NCBI GenBank assembly: GCA_903923395.1
Contig: CAIXXM010000057.1
Location: 33,765-97,764, forward strand
Origin: an uncultured Acidobacteriia bacterium
Lineage (GTDB): Bacteria; Acidobacteriota; Terriglobia; Bryobacterales; Bryobacteraceae
DNA length: 64,000 bases
Direction of reading: 5' to 3'
The position numbers and the translations under genes are program-made. The notes under the pieces were generated by a model that did no database searches, was not told the DNA's origin, and was given only the letters and a program-made list of their open reading frames with translations. The number at the start of each line of letters is the position of its first letter. The first letter of the stretch is position 1. This document shows, piece by piece, positions 50,551 through 61,569 of this stretch.

Positions 50551-50908
50551 ATTGGATAAGTTCGTAGAGGAGTTCCGCGACCGCCGCAGCCGGGCACACC
50601 AAGAACCCGAACAGCGCAGCGGTCACATTCATCCCGGAAATTAAAAGTATACCAAAGGCAGCTAAAACCAACGCTGCGAACTGGATAAAGAGCCAGGTGC
50701 CGGTTTTTCCGGTGGCCGGGCCAGTCAGCTTTTCCACCGCACGCCGGATGATCCGGAAGTTCACATACCCCAGCAAAGCCCCCGCGGCAAAGCTCCAGGC
50801 GAACCCCATCCCCACGCGCCAGAACACCAACGGCACCGCCAGGCAGGTCAGCAATAACATCCAGCGGGGAATCCGGTCCAGTGCCGCGGCGAAATCGAAG
50901 GCTCTCAC
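50537..50908 (-). CDS. ATP synthase subunit I-like membrane protein
   Basis: 123 residues with four helices (about 15-32, 34-52, 72-90 and 92-115). It lies directly upstream of atpB with overlapping ends, and the layout and charge pattern are those of AtpI/ATP synthase I family proteins. AtpI assists assembly of the c ring or Mg uptake. Sequence similarity in this family is weak, so the call rests mainly on position and topology. Confidence 0.78.
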   Translation of the reverse strand: MRAFDFAAALDRIPRWMLLLTCLAVPLVFWRVGMGFAWSFAAGALLGYVNFRIIRRAVEKLTGPATGKTGTWLFIQFAALVLAAFGILLISGMNVTAALFGFLVCPAAAVAELLYELIQYGHP

Positions 50909-51105
50909 AGGTCTTTACTCAACTCTTTATAAAGATCCAGAATCCCCGCCGCCGACCCCAGCGCCAAAAACACATACCGCAGCCATACTGTGTGGAAGAA
51001 AACGTCCAGCCCGTACCCCATGCCGAAACCAATCAGCGTCGCCAGAGGCAACATCATCGCCATCCCGGCATACTTGCCAACGTTGTTGTTCGGTCTCTTC
51101 GCCAC
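50905..51105 (-). CDS. AtpZ/AtpI-type small membrane protein (F0F1-ATPase gene 1 family)
   Basis: 66 residues from a GTG at 51105: a charged N-terminus (VAKRPNNNVGKYAG) and two helices (MAMMLPLATLIGFGMGYGLDVFF and WLRYVFLALGSAAGILDLYKEL). This is the AtpZ (PF09527) pattern that precedes atpI in many atp operons. A longer frame upstream overlaps the divergent aminopeptidase and is not used. Its stop overlaps the next ATG by four bases. Confidence 0.82.
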   Translation of the reverse strand: MAKRPNNNVGKYAGMAMMLPLATLIGFGMGYGLDVFFHTVWLRYVFLALGSAAGILDLYKELSKDL

Positions 51106-51142
51106 AGCTAACAGTCTATTGCGCGCTACACTGCCAACAGAA

Positions 51143-53776
51143 ATGCCAACCCGCATCCTCCTATTCATTCTCTTTGCCGCCACCCTGACCTTCGCGGCAG
51201 ACGCCCCCAAACTCCGGCTCCCCAACAACGTCAAACCTCTCCACCACGACCTCGATCTGACCCTGCTGCCGGGCACCCCGTCCTTCACGGGCAAGATCGA
51301 TATCGATATTGAATTCCTGCAGCCCTCGACTACGCTCTGGCTCAACGCCCTCGATCTCGAAATCCCCGTTGCCGAATGGAAGCAAGCCGGCAAGACCACC
51401 AAACTCACCGTCGATGTCTCGGCCAAAAACTTCGTTGGCTTCACCTTCCCTGCCCCCGTCTCCGGCAAAGGACGCCTGCATGCCGAATTCAAGGGCAAGG
51501 TGCTCACGAATTCCACCGCCGGTATTTTCGAACTCAAAGATAACGGCACGCCCTACCTCTTCAGCCAGTTCGAAGCCACAGACGCGCGCCGCGCCTTCCC
51601 CTGCTTCGATGAGCCCAGCTACAAAGTCACCTGGCAACTCACCCTGCACGGCAAGAAAACAGACCGCCTCTTCTCCAACACCCCGCAGCTCAGTCAGAAG
51701 GACGAGCCTAATGACATGCAGGCCATCCGCTTCGCCCGCACGAAGCCCCTGCCCAGCTACCTCGTCGCCTTCGCCGCCGGACCCTTCGAAACCGTGGATG
51801 CTGGCAAGATCGGCAAGACCGCACTCCGCATCATCGTCCCCAAGGGCCGCACCTCCGAAGCGAAATATGCCGCCGAAACCGTTGGTCCCCTGCTCAAAAT
51901 CCTGCAGGATTACTTCGGCATGCCTTACCCGTTTGAGAAGCTCGACAGCATCGCTCTACCCGTCAGCCAACTCGCCATGGAGAACCCCGGGCTGATCACG
52001 TATCCCCAAAGCATCCTGCTTTCCTCACCGGAGAAAGACACCATCAACCGCCAGAGGAGCTTTGCCGACGTTGCCGCGCACGAAATGGCCCACCAGTGGT
52101 TTGGCGATCTGGTGACCACCGCCTGGTGGGATGACATCTGGCTCAACGAAGCCTTCGCCAGTTGGATGGAAGCCAAGGTTCTCAAGGTTTGGAAACCCGA
52201 ATGGCATTGGGAAACACAAGCCGAACGCGACAAACTCTCCGGCATGCGCGAAGACAGTCTCGTCTCCGCCCGCAAGATCCGCCAGCCCATTGAATCGGAT
52301 GACGACATCTCCAACGCCTTTGACAGCATCACCTATCTCAAAGGCGAGGCCGTCATCAATACCTTCGAAAAACTCGTGGGTGCGGACAAGTTCCGCCAGG
52401 GCGTGCGCAGCTACATGAAGCGCTATGCGAACCAAAACACGACGACGCCCCAATTCCTCGCCTCCATTAGCGAAGCCGCGGGACGGGATATCGCTCCTGC
52501 CTTCAACACCTTCCTCGACCGGCCCGGCATCCCCAAGATCTCGATGGGCCTCGATTGCAAAGGAGCGCAACCGAAGCTCCACGTTAGCCAGAAGCGCTAC
52601 CTGCCCCTTGGCGCTCCCGGTGCACCGGACGCTCCCGCCTCCTGGCAAGTGCCGCTCTGCATCCGCTATGAAGTCGGTGGCAAACCCGTGACGCAGTGCG
52701 AACTGCTGACGGATCCGAAGAGTGACATCACGCTGAAATCGGCCCAAGGCTGCCCGGCGTGGGTGGTGGGCAACGCCGAAGGTGACGGCTATTACCGCGT
52801 CAGCTATCAGGGCGATCTCTTCTCCAACCTCATCAAGACCGGCGGCACGCCGCTTTCTGTCAAAGAAAAGATCGACGAAATTGCGAACGCAGCAGCCATG
52901 GTCGACAGCGGCGACCTGCCGCCCGGTCGTGCGCTGGAACTGGTTGGCCTGTTTTCCAAAGACCCCGACGGCAAAGTGGTGATGCAAGCCGCGGAGTTGG
53001 CCGGCTTCGCAGAAGCTGGATATCTCTCCGCCGACGCGCAGGCCAAGGGCCGGTTCTTCCTGCGCAAAGCCTTCGGCGAGCGTGCCGTAGCACTGGGGTG
53101 GAAAGCACGCCCCGGCGACGACGACGAAACCAAACTGCTTCGCCAGTCCCTCGTACCCATGGTCGCGAATGCCGGTGAAGAAAAGCTGATCGCCGAAGCC
53201 AAGGAACTCGCGCAAAGTTGGCTCGCCGATCACAAATCGGTCGATCAAAACCAAGTCGGGGGCATTCTCGCCGCTGCTGCCCGCTTCGGCGACGCCAAAT
53301 ACTTCGAGCAACTCCTCGCCGCCCTCCGTGCCGAAAAGGACAGCCGGACGCGCGTGCCCATCCTCATAGCCCTTGGTGCCTTCCGTGACCGCGCCCTGAT
53401 CGAGCGCGCCGAAGCCCTCGCGGCCAGTGGCGAGTTCGACGTCCGCGAAGGTGCTTTTGCTCTCTTCGTAGCAGGCTCCGGTGATCCCGCCACCCGCGAT
53501 ATGCCGCTCGAGTTCGTCAAGAAGAACATTGAGCAACTCGAAGCCAAGCTCCCACGCGGGGTCGGTGGAGACGCGGCGGCTTCTCTCCCCTTTGTCGGCA
53601 GCAGCTTCTGCGATGAAGACCACAAGCAGCAGTTGAAGACCTTCTTCGAACCCCGCATCAAGAATTACTCCGGCGGACCAAGGAATTTAGCCCAGGCACT
53701 GGAGTCCATTGATATCTGCATCGGCAAGAAGAAAGCGCTCGAACCAGGCGTCGTGGACTTCCTCTCCCGGCAATAG
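51143..53776 (+). CDS. M1-family aminopeptidase
   Basis: 877 residues with a signal peptide (MPTRILLFILFAATLTFAA). The exopeptidase motif GAMEN appears as LAMENPGLITYP. The zinc site is HEMAHQWFGDLVTTAWWDDIWLNEAFASW in order, with His313, Glu314, His317 and Glu336. A C-terminal helical ERAP1-like domain (about 530-870) completes the M1 layout. It removes N-terminal residues from peptides, probably in the periplasm. It diverges from the atp genes with only 37 bases between starts. Confidence 0.93.
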   Translation: MPTRILLFILFAATLTFAADAPKLRLPNNVKPLHHDLDLTLLPGTPSFTGKIDIDIEFLQPSTTLWLNALDLEIPVAEWKQAGKTTKLTVDVSAKNFVGFTFPAPVSGKGRLHAEFKGKVLTNSTAGIFELKDNGTPYLFSQFEATDARRAFPCFDEPSYKVTWQLTLHGKKTDRLFSNTPQLSQKDEPNDMQAIRFARTKPLPSYLVAFAAGPFETVDAGKIGKTALRIIVPKGRTSEAKYAAETVGPLLKILQDYFGMPYPFEKLDSIALPVSQLAMENPGLITYPQSILLSSPEKDTINRQRSFADVAAHEMAHQWFGDLVTTAWWDDIWLNEAFASWMEAKVLKVWKPEWHWETQAERDKLSGMREDSLVSARKIRQPIESDDDISNAFDSITYLKGEAVINTFEKLVGADKFRQGVRSYMKRYANQNTTTPQFLASISEAAGRDIAPAFNTFLDRPGIPKISMGLDCKGAQPKLHVSQKRYLPLGAPGAPDAPASWQVPLCIRYEVGGKPVTQCELLTDPKSDITLKSAQGCPAWVVGNAEGDGYYRVSYQGDLFSNLIKTGGTPLSVKEKIDEIANAAAMVDSGDLPPGRALELVGLFSKDPDGKVVMQAAELAGFAEAGYLSADAQAKGRFFLRKAFGERAVALGWKARPGDDDETKLLRQSLVPMVANAGEEKLIAEAKELAQSWLADHKSVDQNQVGGILAAAARFGDAKYFEQLLAALRAEKDSRTRVPILIALGAFRDRALIERAEALAASGEFDVREGAFALFVAGSGDPATRDMPLEFVKKNIEQLEAKLPRGVGGDAAASLPFVGSSFCDEDHKQQLKTFFEPRIKNYSGGPRNLAQALESIDICIGKKKALEPGVVDFLSRQ

Positions 53777-53831
53777 GTTGACTTTCGGGCGGATTCTCAC
53801 CAAACTGGAACGGTTTCCCCTTCCTACAGTT

Positions 53832-56800
53832 ATGAGATCCGCCCTGTTGCTCCTCATCCTTGCCTCCTCCTGCCTGCTCGCACAATCGACCAGCACAGCC
53901 ACGCTTTCGGGCGTCATCACAGATCCCAGCCATGCCGTCATCCAAAATGCGGCTGTGCTCGTGACCAACACCGAAACCGATGCCTCCCGCAAGTCCACCA
54001 CAGACGGCTCGGGCTTCTACCGCATCGACCTGCTCCCGCCGGGCACCTATAGTTTCAACGTGCAGGCACAGGGCTTCGCGAAGTTTGAGCGGAAACTCAC
54101 CTTGACCGTCGGCTCCAACCAGCGCCTCGACGCACAACTCAGCCTCGCCGGGGCCGACACCGTTTCCGTGCAGGTCTCAGAAACCGTCACCCTCGAACCG
54201 CAGCGCTCCCAGCAATCGAATCTCATCGGACAGCAGGAAGTCCAGCAACTGCCCATCGACCGCCGCGACTACCTCACCTTCTCGCTGCTCGCCCCCGGCG
54301 TCTCAGATTCCAAAGCCCTCGCCGATGCCAACAGCTTCCGCGTCAAGCAAACCCCGGATTCCGGACTCTCTTTCTACGGCAGCAACGGCCGCGGCAACGT
54401 CGTCAACGTGGATGGCGGCGAATCGAATGACGGCGGCGGTGGCGTTCGTCCCACCGTCAGCCAGGAAACCGTCCGCGAATTCCAGATCAACCGCTCCAAT
54501 TACTCCGCCGAATATGGCGGCTCCCGTGGCGGCGTCATTAATATCGTCACCAAGTCCGGCACCAACTCCACGCACGGCAGCGCTTTCGTTTTCCTGCGCA
54601 ACCAGACCTTCGATGCCGTCAACCCTTTTTCCAACGTGCTGCAATCCAACAACGTTCTGCAACGCGTGAAGCCGGATTCCAGCCGCCAACAATTCGGGGC
54701 CACCATCGGCGGACCAATACAGAAGAACAAGACTTTCTACTTCATCGGCTATGAGCAGCTCCGCCGCCGGGAATCCACCGCCGTCGATCTGCTCACCGAC
54801 CTCAGCGTGTTCGGCCCCACACCCCAGCAGAAGGCCATCCTCAGTCAGTTGCCCGCCGCTGCCGCCGCGCAGTTAACCGCCGCACTCTCCACCCCCGCGG
54901 CCGTGCAGCAGATGTTCCAGCTCAACAGCGGCGTCTTCCCGTTCCCCACTGACATGTACCAAGGCCTCATCCGCCTCGACCACTTGTGGAACGAAAACAA
55001 CCAGACCTCGCTGCGCTTCAACACTTCCAACGCCTCAGACAGCAATCCGAACGTCAACGCTCTCACCGGCTATTCACGCGGCTACAGGCAACAGAATCTC
55101 GACGTCACCGGCGCTGCCTCGTGGCTGCATACGTTCTCTCCAAACGTGGTGAACGAGGCCCGCACACAGTTCAACTACAACAATCCGCTTACCGCTTCGA
55201 ATGACCCCTTCGGACCAGCCCTCGAAATCGCAGGCTACGGCAATTTCAACCGCGACCGCTTCCTGCCCAGTACGGAAATCCTGCGCCACCCCGAATTCGT
55301 CGATAACTTAACGCTGATCCTCGGCCGCCACACCCTGAAGACCGGAGCCTATGCCCTGATCCGCAATGAAAATGTGGATTCGAAGACCTTCATGAGCGGA
55401 CGCTTTACCTTCGGTCCCCTGCCTGGCTCGCTCGTCAATCCGGTGCTCGCCTCGACCAGCATCACCGCGCTGCAAGCTTTCAACCTCGGACTCGCCCAGA
55501 GCTACCAGCAAGGCTTCGGCAATGGTGTTGTCAAGGCGACACATCCCTTGCTCGCGGGTTATTTGCAGGATGATTGGCGCGTGACTTCGAACTTCACGGT
55601 CAACGCGGGCGTCCGCTATGAAGTGGATATGCGGCATGACCCTCTGCCTACCAGCCACAAGAACTTTGCCCCGCGCATCGGTTTCTCTTACAGCCCCAAT
55701 ACCAAGACTGTCATCCGCGGCGGCTTCGGACTTTACTACTCCACCATTGACTTCCAAATCGATTACAGCGTGGATGCTCTCGGCGTACATGCCGATGGTT
55801 CGCGTCCCATCGCACAGGTGCTCACCACCATCCAGAGCACGGACCCCCGCCAGAACTCCCTCAATATCTTCCAGACGCTTCGCGCCCAGGGTGTTATCGG
55901 CATTCCCACGCCCACACGCACCATACTGCCGAGCGACCTGACCCAGTTCGGCATCACGGTTAGTCAAACCGGCCCCCTGCCGCCGCTCTCCGTGATCTTC
56001 GCCGCGGCACCCAATTACCGCAACCCGGAAACGCAGCAGTTCAGCTTTGGCGTGGAACGTGAAATTACATCGGGCTTCACCGCATCTGCCACCGGTATTT
56101 ACGTCCGTGGTGAGCACCTGACGAATGCCTATGACAATAACCTGTTGCCCAATGCGCCCTTTGACCGCTCCATCGGCACGCAGAATTACGGTCCCGATGC
56201 CACGCATCCCTACGGCTACTTCGCCAACCCGTTGATCTACCAGAGCAACGTCTACACGTCGGATTCGAATTCGTTCTATGGCGGACTGTTACTCGAAGCC
56301 GCCAAGCGCTTCAGCAACAGCATCCAGATCCGCGCCAATTACACCTGGAGCCACGCAACAGACGAAACCACGGACTATAACACTGATTTCGAGCCCAATA
56401 ATCTCTGGTGCCGACGCTGTGACCGAGCCTCATCGTCCTTCGACGAACGGCATAAGTTCGTGGCCTATGCGATGTTGGCCTCACCCACGAAAGGCAATCC
56501 ATTCCTGAAGGATTGGAACTTCGCGCCGATCTACCAGTTCCACAGCGGGCGTCCGTTCAACTTACTCGCAGGCGGCTCGGATCTGAATAATGACCGCCAC
56601 AACACCACAGACCGCCCTGCTTATGCTGGCCGCAACACCGGACTCGGCCCCAATTACTGGTCGTTCGATTCCCGTTTGCAGCGAGTATTCTCTATCGCAG
56701 AAAAGATGAAGCTGAACGTGACCGTGGAAGGGTTCAATATCTTCAACCGCCTGAATTACTCGAGCGTGAATAACATCGTCGGCACCATGACCGGCCCGTT

Positions 56801-56903
56801 CAACGTCACCGGCCGCGCCGACCGCAGCCCCACTGATCCCCTCGGCTTCACTTCCGCCCTGGAACCACGCCGACTCCAGTTAGGGGCGAAGTTGGTATTC
56901 TGA
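53832..56903 (+). CDS. TonB-dependent receptor, Oar-like, with carboxypeptidase-regulatory N-terminal domain
   Basis: 1023 residues. Signal peptide (1-18), then a CarboxypepD_reg domain (TATLSGVITDPSHAVIQNAAVLVTN ... LPPGTYSFNVQAQGF), a plug domain (about 110-230, with SRGGVINIVTKSGTNSTHGS) and a large beta-barrel ending LEPRRLQLGAKLVF with terminal Phe. The layout is that of Oar-like receptors that are greatly expanded in Acidobacteriota. They import large ligands, probably oligosaccharides or peptides; the ligand is unknown. It follows the M1 aminopeptidase by 55 bases, a plausible degrade-and-import pair. Confidence 0.92.
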   Translation: MRSALLLLILASSCLLAQSTSTATLSGVITDPSHAVIQNAAVLVTNTETDASRKSTTDGSGFYRIDLLPPGTYSFNVQAQGFAKFERKLTLTVGSNQRLDAQLSLAGADTVSVQVSETVTLEPQRSQQSNLIGQQEVQQLPIDRRDYLTFSLLAPGVSDSKALADANSFRVKQTPDSGLSFYGSNGRGNVVNVDGGESNDGGGGVRPTVSQETVREFQINRSNYSAEYGGSRGGVINIVTKSGTNSTHGSAFVFLRNQTFDAVNPFSNVLQSNNVLQRVKPDSSRQQFGATIGGPIQKNKTFYFIGYEQLRRRESTAVDLLTDLSVFGPTPQQKAILSQLPAAAAAQLTAALSTPAAVQQMFQLNSGVFPFPTDMYQGLIRLDHLWNENNQTSLRFNTSNASDSNPNVNALTGYSRGYRQQNLDVTGAASWLHTFSPNVVNEARTQFNYNNPLTASNDPFGPALEIAGYGNFNRDRFLPSTEILRHPEFVDNLTLILGRHTLKTGAYALIRNENVDSKTFMSGRFTFGPLPGSLVNPVLASTSITALQAFNLGLAQSYQQGFGNGVVKATHPLLAGYLQDDWRVTSNFTVNAGVRYEVDMRHDPLPTSHKNFAPRIGFSYSPNTKTVIRGGFGLYYSTIDFQIDYSVDALGVHADGSRPIAQVLTTIQSTDPRQNSLNIFQTLRAQGVIGIPTPTRTILPSDLTQFGITVSQTGPLPPLSVIFAAAPNYRNPETQQFSFGVEREITSGFTASATGIYVRGEHLTNAYDNNLLPNAPFDRSIGTQNYGPDATHPYGYFANPLIYQSNVYTSDSNSFYGGLLLEAAKRFSNSIQIRANYTWSHATDETTDYNTDFEPNNLWCRRCDRASSSFDERHKFVAYAMLASPTKGNPFLKDWNFAPIYQFHSGRPFNLLAGGSDLNNDRHNTTDRPAYAGRNTGLGPNYWSFDSRLQRVFSIAEKMKLNVTVEGFNIFNRLNYSSVNNIVGTMTGPFNVTGRADRSPTDPLGFTSALEPRRLQLGAKLVF

Positions 56904-56923
56904 TCCACTCGCCCCACACTGGA

Positions 56924-56953
56924 CCGCGGCGATACTAGAACCTATCGTCGCGG
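56924..56953. terminator. Hairpin at the convergent ends of the TonB receptor and recA
   Basis: The arms at 56924-56934 and 56943-56953 pair over 11 bp (one G-U on the plus transcript) with an eight-base loop. It overlaps the last codons of recA. No T-run; likely a shared 3'-end structure. Confidence 0.5.
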
Positions 56954-58030
56954 GGCGGCCGCTGCGGCTTTCGCTGGGGGCGGTGCCTGCGGAGGCATCG
57001 GCACTGGTCCACCGCTGCTCACTGGTACTGGTTCCTTGATCAAGCCGAGCGTCTTGCGGAGTTCAATATCGATAGCACTCCGCATGTCATGGTTTTCCTT
57101 GAGGAAGTTGCGGGCATTTTCCCTGCCCTGCCCGATCCGTTCACCCTTGTAGCTGAACCACGAACCGCTCTTCTCGATCACGTTGTTCAGTACGCCGAGA
57201 TCAATCAGATCACCTTCCTTCGAAACGCCCTCACCGTAAATAATGTCGAACTCAGCTTCCCGGAACGGCGAGGCGAGCTTGTTCTTCACCACTTTGATCT
57301 TGGTCCGGTTGCCGACGACAGCTTCGCCATCCTTGATGGCAGCAATACGCCGGATATCCAGCCGCAGAGACGAATAGAACTTCAGCGCGCGGCCGCCGGT
57401 GGTGGTTTCCGGACTGCCGAACATCACACCGATCTTTTCGCGGATTTGATTGATAAAGATCAGACAGGTCTTCGATTTGGACGAAATACCGGTCAACTTG
57501 CGGAGCGCCTGCGACATCAGACGCGCCTGCAGGCCGACGTGAGAATCACCCATTTCGCCATCGAGTTCCGCCTTGGGAACCAGAGCCGCAACAGAGTCGA
57601 CCACCAGGACGTCAATCGATCCCGACGCCACCAGAGCCGCCGTGATTTCAAGCGCCTGTTCGCCGTAATCGGGCTGGGAGACGAGCAGGTTATCGACGTC
57701 CACACCAAGCTTGCGCGCATACACCGGGTCCAGCGCATGTTCCACGTCAATGAAGGCCGCCATGCCGCCGCGCTTCTGGGCTTCCGCAATCACCTGCAGG
57801 GCGATGGTCGTCTTACCGGATGATTCCGGGCCATAGATCTCACAGATCCTTCCACGCGGGAACCCGCCCGTGCCCAGAGCGGCATCAAGCGAGATGGAAC
57901 CTGTCGAGATGACAGAAACCGGGATGATCGCATCCTTGGCACCCAGGCGAAGGATGGAGCCTTTGCCGAACTGTTTTTCGATCTGCCCGAGGGTTGCTTC
58001 GAGCGCGCGGCTGCGTTCTTTTTCGTCCAT
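56942..58030 (-). CDS. recA: Recombinase RecA
   Basis: 362 residues. Walker A is GPESSGKTT, Walker [12 protein letters not shown], the L1/L2 loops include [20 protein letters not shown] and [18 protein letters not shown]. The C-terminus is Ala/Pro-rich ([17 protein letters not shown]) in place of the usual acidic tail, so self-inhibition by an acidic tail may be weaker. RecA drives strand exchange and LexA cleavage. No intein. I see no convincing LexA box in the short upstream region. Confidence 0.97.
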   Translation of the reverse strand: MDEKERSRALEATLGQIEKQFGKGSILRLGAKDAIIPVSVISTGSISLDAALGTGGFPRGRICEIYGPESSGKTTIALQVIAEAQKRGGMAAFIDVEHALDPVYARKLGVDVDNLLVSQPDYGEQALEITAALVASGSIDVLVVDSVAALVPKAELDGEMGDSHVGLQARLMSQALRKLTGISSKSKTCLIFINQIREKIGVMFGSPETTTGGRALKFYSSLRLDIRRIAAIKDGEAVVGNRTKIKVVKNKLASPFREAEFDIIYGEGVSKEGDLIDLGVLNNVIEKSGSWFSYKGERIGQGRENARNFLKENHDMRSAIDIELRKTLGLIKEPVPVSSGGPVPMPPQAPPPAKAAAAAPRR

Positions 58031-58079
58031 AATCTTTGAGACTTAGAGTATAACAACAAAGGCGAAGAAAAGGCGAACT

Positions 58080-59552
<1,473 letters not shown>

Positions 59553-59603
59553 TCAGTGTAACTGGTCAGGTTGGCGCAGCCGTTCGGTTACTCTGGAGAT
59601 GCC

Positions 59604-60623
59604 ATGAAGCTCAAGGATCTGGCAGTCAAATTGGAATGTACCCTGGAAGCCGCCGACGCGGCCGCGGGTGAATTGGAAATCATTGGTTTGCAGGGGATGG
59701 AACACGCCCGCGAAGGGCAGATCACCTTCCTCGCAAACATGAAATATGCCCCGAAACTGAAGGAAACCCGGGCCAGCGCCGTGATTGCGGCACAGGCAGT
59801 GCCCGGGTTGCCGACACTTCTTTCGCCAAATCCCTACCTCGATTTTGCGCGCGCCCTCGACCTTTACTACCAGCCGCCGCGGCCCAAACCGGGAATCCAT
59901 CCGTCGGCAGCCATCGCGGAGACGGCCGTGATCGGCGAAGGCGCTTCCGTCGGCGCGTTTGTTTCGGTGGGAGAACATGTGGTCATCGGCCGCAACGCTG
60001 TGCTGCATCCGCACGTGGTGATTTACGAAGGTGCCGTGATTGGGGACGATTTCACCGCCCATTCGCACTCCTCCGTGCGGGAGTTTTGCCGTGTCGGGAA
60101 CCGCGTCATTCTCCAGAATGGGGCCGTGATCGGCGGCGACGGGTTCGGTTTCGCCAAGCGCGGAGACAACACCCATAAGAAGATCGCACAATCCGGCGTC
60201 ACCGTGATTGAAGACGACGTGGAGATCCAGTGCCTCACCACAGTCGACCGGGCGACCATGGGTGAAACACGGGTCAAGCGCGGCGCGAAAATCGACAGCC
60301 TGGTGCAGATTGGACATGCCTGCGTGGTGGGCGAAGACAACATCATCTGCTCGCAAACCGGTTTGGCGGGCAGCACCATTCTGGAGCGTAACGTTCTGCT
60401 CGCCGGGCAGGTTGGCCTCTCTGGACACCTCACAGTCCACGAAGGCGCGATCGTCTATGCACAAAGCGGCGTCGGTCATGACGTCCCGGCCAACACGCGG
60501 ATTTCCGGCTCCCCGGCGTTTGATGCCTCCGAATGGCTGCGGGCCATCATGGCCTTCAAGAAACTGCCCGAGATGTTGAAGACGATGCGCGAATTGAAGA
60601 AGAAACTGGGAGACGCCGAATGA
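59604..60623 (+). CDS. lpxD: UDP-3-O-(3-hydroxyacyl)glucosamine N-acyltransferase
   Basis: 339 residues. The N-terminal domain binds UDP-GlcNAc (ITFLANMKYAPKLKETRASAVI). The left-handed beta-helix has hexapeptide repeats from about 110 to 300 (AVIGEGASVGAFV, VVIGRNAVLHPHVVIYEGAVIG). The motif GGDGFGFAKRG and HxGHDV-like SGVGHDVPAN follow, with the catalytic His in VQIGHACVVG. It adds the second acyl chain in lipid A synthesis. I use the ATG at 59604, not the upstream one. The stop overlaps the next gene by four bases. Confidence 0.95.
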   Translation: MKLKDLAVKLECTLEAADAAAGELEIIGLQGMEHAREGQITFLANMKYAPKLKETRASAVIAAQAVPGLPTLLSPNPYLDFARALDLYYQPPRPKPGIHPSAAIAETAVIGEGASVGAFVSVGEHVVIGRNAVLHPHVVIYEGAVIGDDFTAHSHSSVREFCRVGNRVILQNGAVIGGDGFGFAKRGDNTHKKIAQSGVTVIEDDVEIQCLTTVDRATMGETRVKRGAKIDSLVQIGHACVVGEDNIICSQTGLAGSTILERNVLLAGQVGLSGHLTVHEGAIVYAQSGVGHDVPANTRISGSPAFDASEWLRAIMAFKKLPEMLKTMRELKKKLGDAE

Positions 60624-61441
60624 ATACGAGACCCTTGCTGGCCTACAAGAACGATGAGTTTCTGGACAAACCGGAAGCCCGCTCCGTGCGGCTTCTCTCG
60701 GAGTATCTGGAGCCTCTTTCCCACTTCCGGCGCGAAAAAGTCTCCGACACCATCGTGTTCTTCGGGTCAGCACGCATCCGCGAGGATGGCCCCATGGCCC
60801 GGTACTACGCCGACGCGCGGGAACTGGCAAAACAGATTTCACAGTGGACAAACAGCTTCACCTGCTCGAACCGCCGTTATGTGATCTGTTCGGGCGGCGG
60901 CCCGGGCATCATGGAGGCTGCAAACCGCGGCGCCGCCGATGCCGGTGCCAAGAACATCGGGCTCAATATCGGCCTGCCCTTCGAACAGTTTCCAAACCCG
61001 TACATCACCCCGGAGCTTAGCTTCGAATTCCACTACTTTTTCATGCGCAAGTTCTGGTTTGCGTACATGGCGAAGGCTCTGGTCGTCTTTCCCGGCGGCT
61101 TCGGAACTCTCGATGAAATGTTCGAAATCCTCACGCTGGCCCAGACTCACAAGATGGTGAATCAACTCACCGTCATCGTCTACGGGTCAAGCTACTGGAA
61201 GTCAGTCCTGAACTTCGAGTTGCTGGCGGCAAAAGGTGCCATCGCCCAAAAGGATCTGTCGTTGATCCAGTTTGCCGACACCCCGGAGGAGGCTTTTGCC
61301 CTGCTTCAGGCCGGCCTCCACGTCCACATTCACACGCCGACAGCCCCCTTTCCGGAGCGGCGTTCGGGCGAGATCCCCGAAGAGCCACTGCCCACTGCGC
61401 AGGAGATTCTCGGCCCTGACTTCAATAAATCGCGGGCATGA
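60620..61441 (+). CDS. LOG-family (TIGR00730-type) nucleotide 5'-monophosphate phosphoribohydrolase-like protein
   Basis: 273 residues. SDTIVFFGSARI starts the Rossmann-like fold, CSGGGPGIMEAANRGA and LVVFPGGFGTLDEMFEILTLAQ are the LOG family motifs (PGGxGTxxE). The N-terminal and C-terminal extensions place it with the longer LOG-like group. Known LOG enzymes release cytokinin bases or cleave purine nucleotides; the role here is unknown. It is translationally coupled to lpxD. Confidence 0.87.
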   Translation: MNTRPLLAYKNDEFLDKPEARSVRLLSEYLEPLSHFRREKVSDTIVFFGSARIREDGPMARYYADARELAKQISQWTNSFTCSNRRYVICSGGGPGIMEAANRGAADAGAKNIGLNIGLPFEQFPNPYITPELSFEFHYFFMRKFWFAYMAKALVVFPGGFGTLDEMFEILTLAQTHKMVNQLTVIVYGSSYWKSVLNFELLAAKGAIAQKDLSLIQFADTPEEAFALLQAGLHVHIHTPTAPFPERRSGEIPEEPLPTAQEILGPDFNKSRA

Positions 61442-61569
61442 GACACTTATTCCACCTAAGTTGTACCAAGTTGGGCACTTTTCCCCCAAATTAGCGCCCT
61501 GTTCTTTGTGCAGTTACCGGACAGTCACATACATACGAGACACTCATAGCAACCATTGGAGGTCTCACG

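Noticed and set aside
52025..53623. Long minus-strand open frame (532 codons) opposite the M1 aminopeptidase.
   Set aside because: Antisense shadow; composition follows the codon bias of the sense gene.
58031..58079. Possible LexA box upstream of recA.
   Set aside because: No palindrome of a known LexA type is visible, and the acidobacterial consensus is not known to me.
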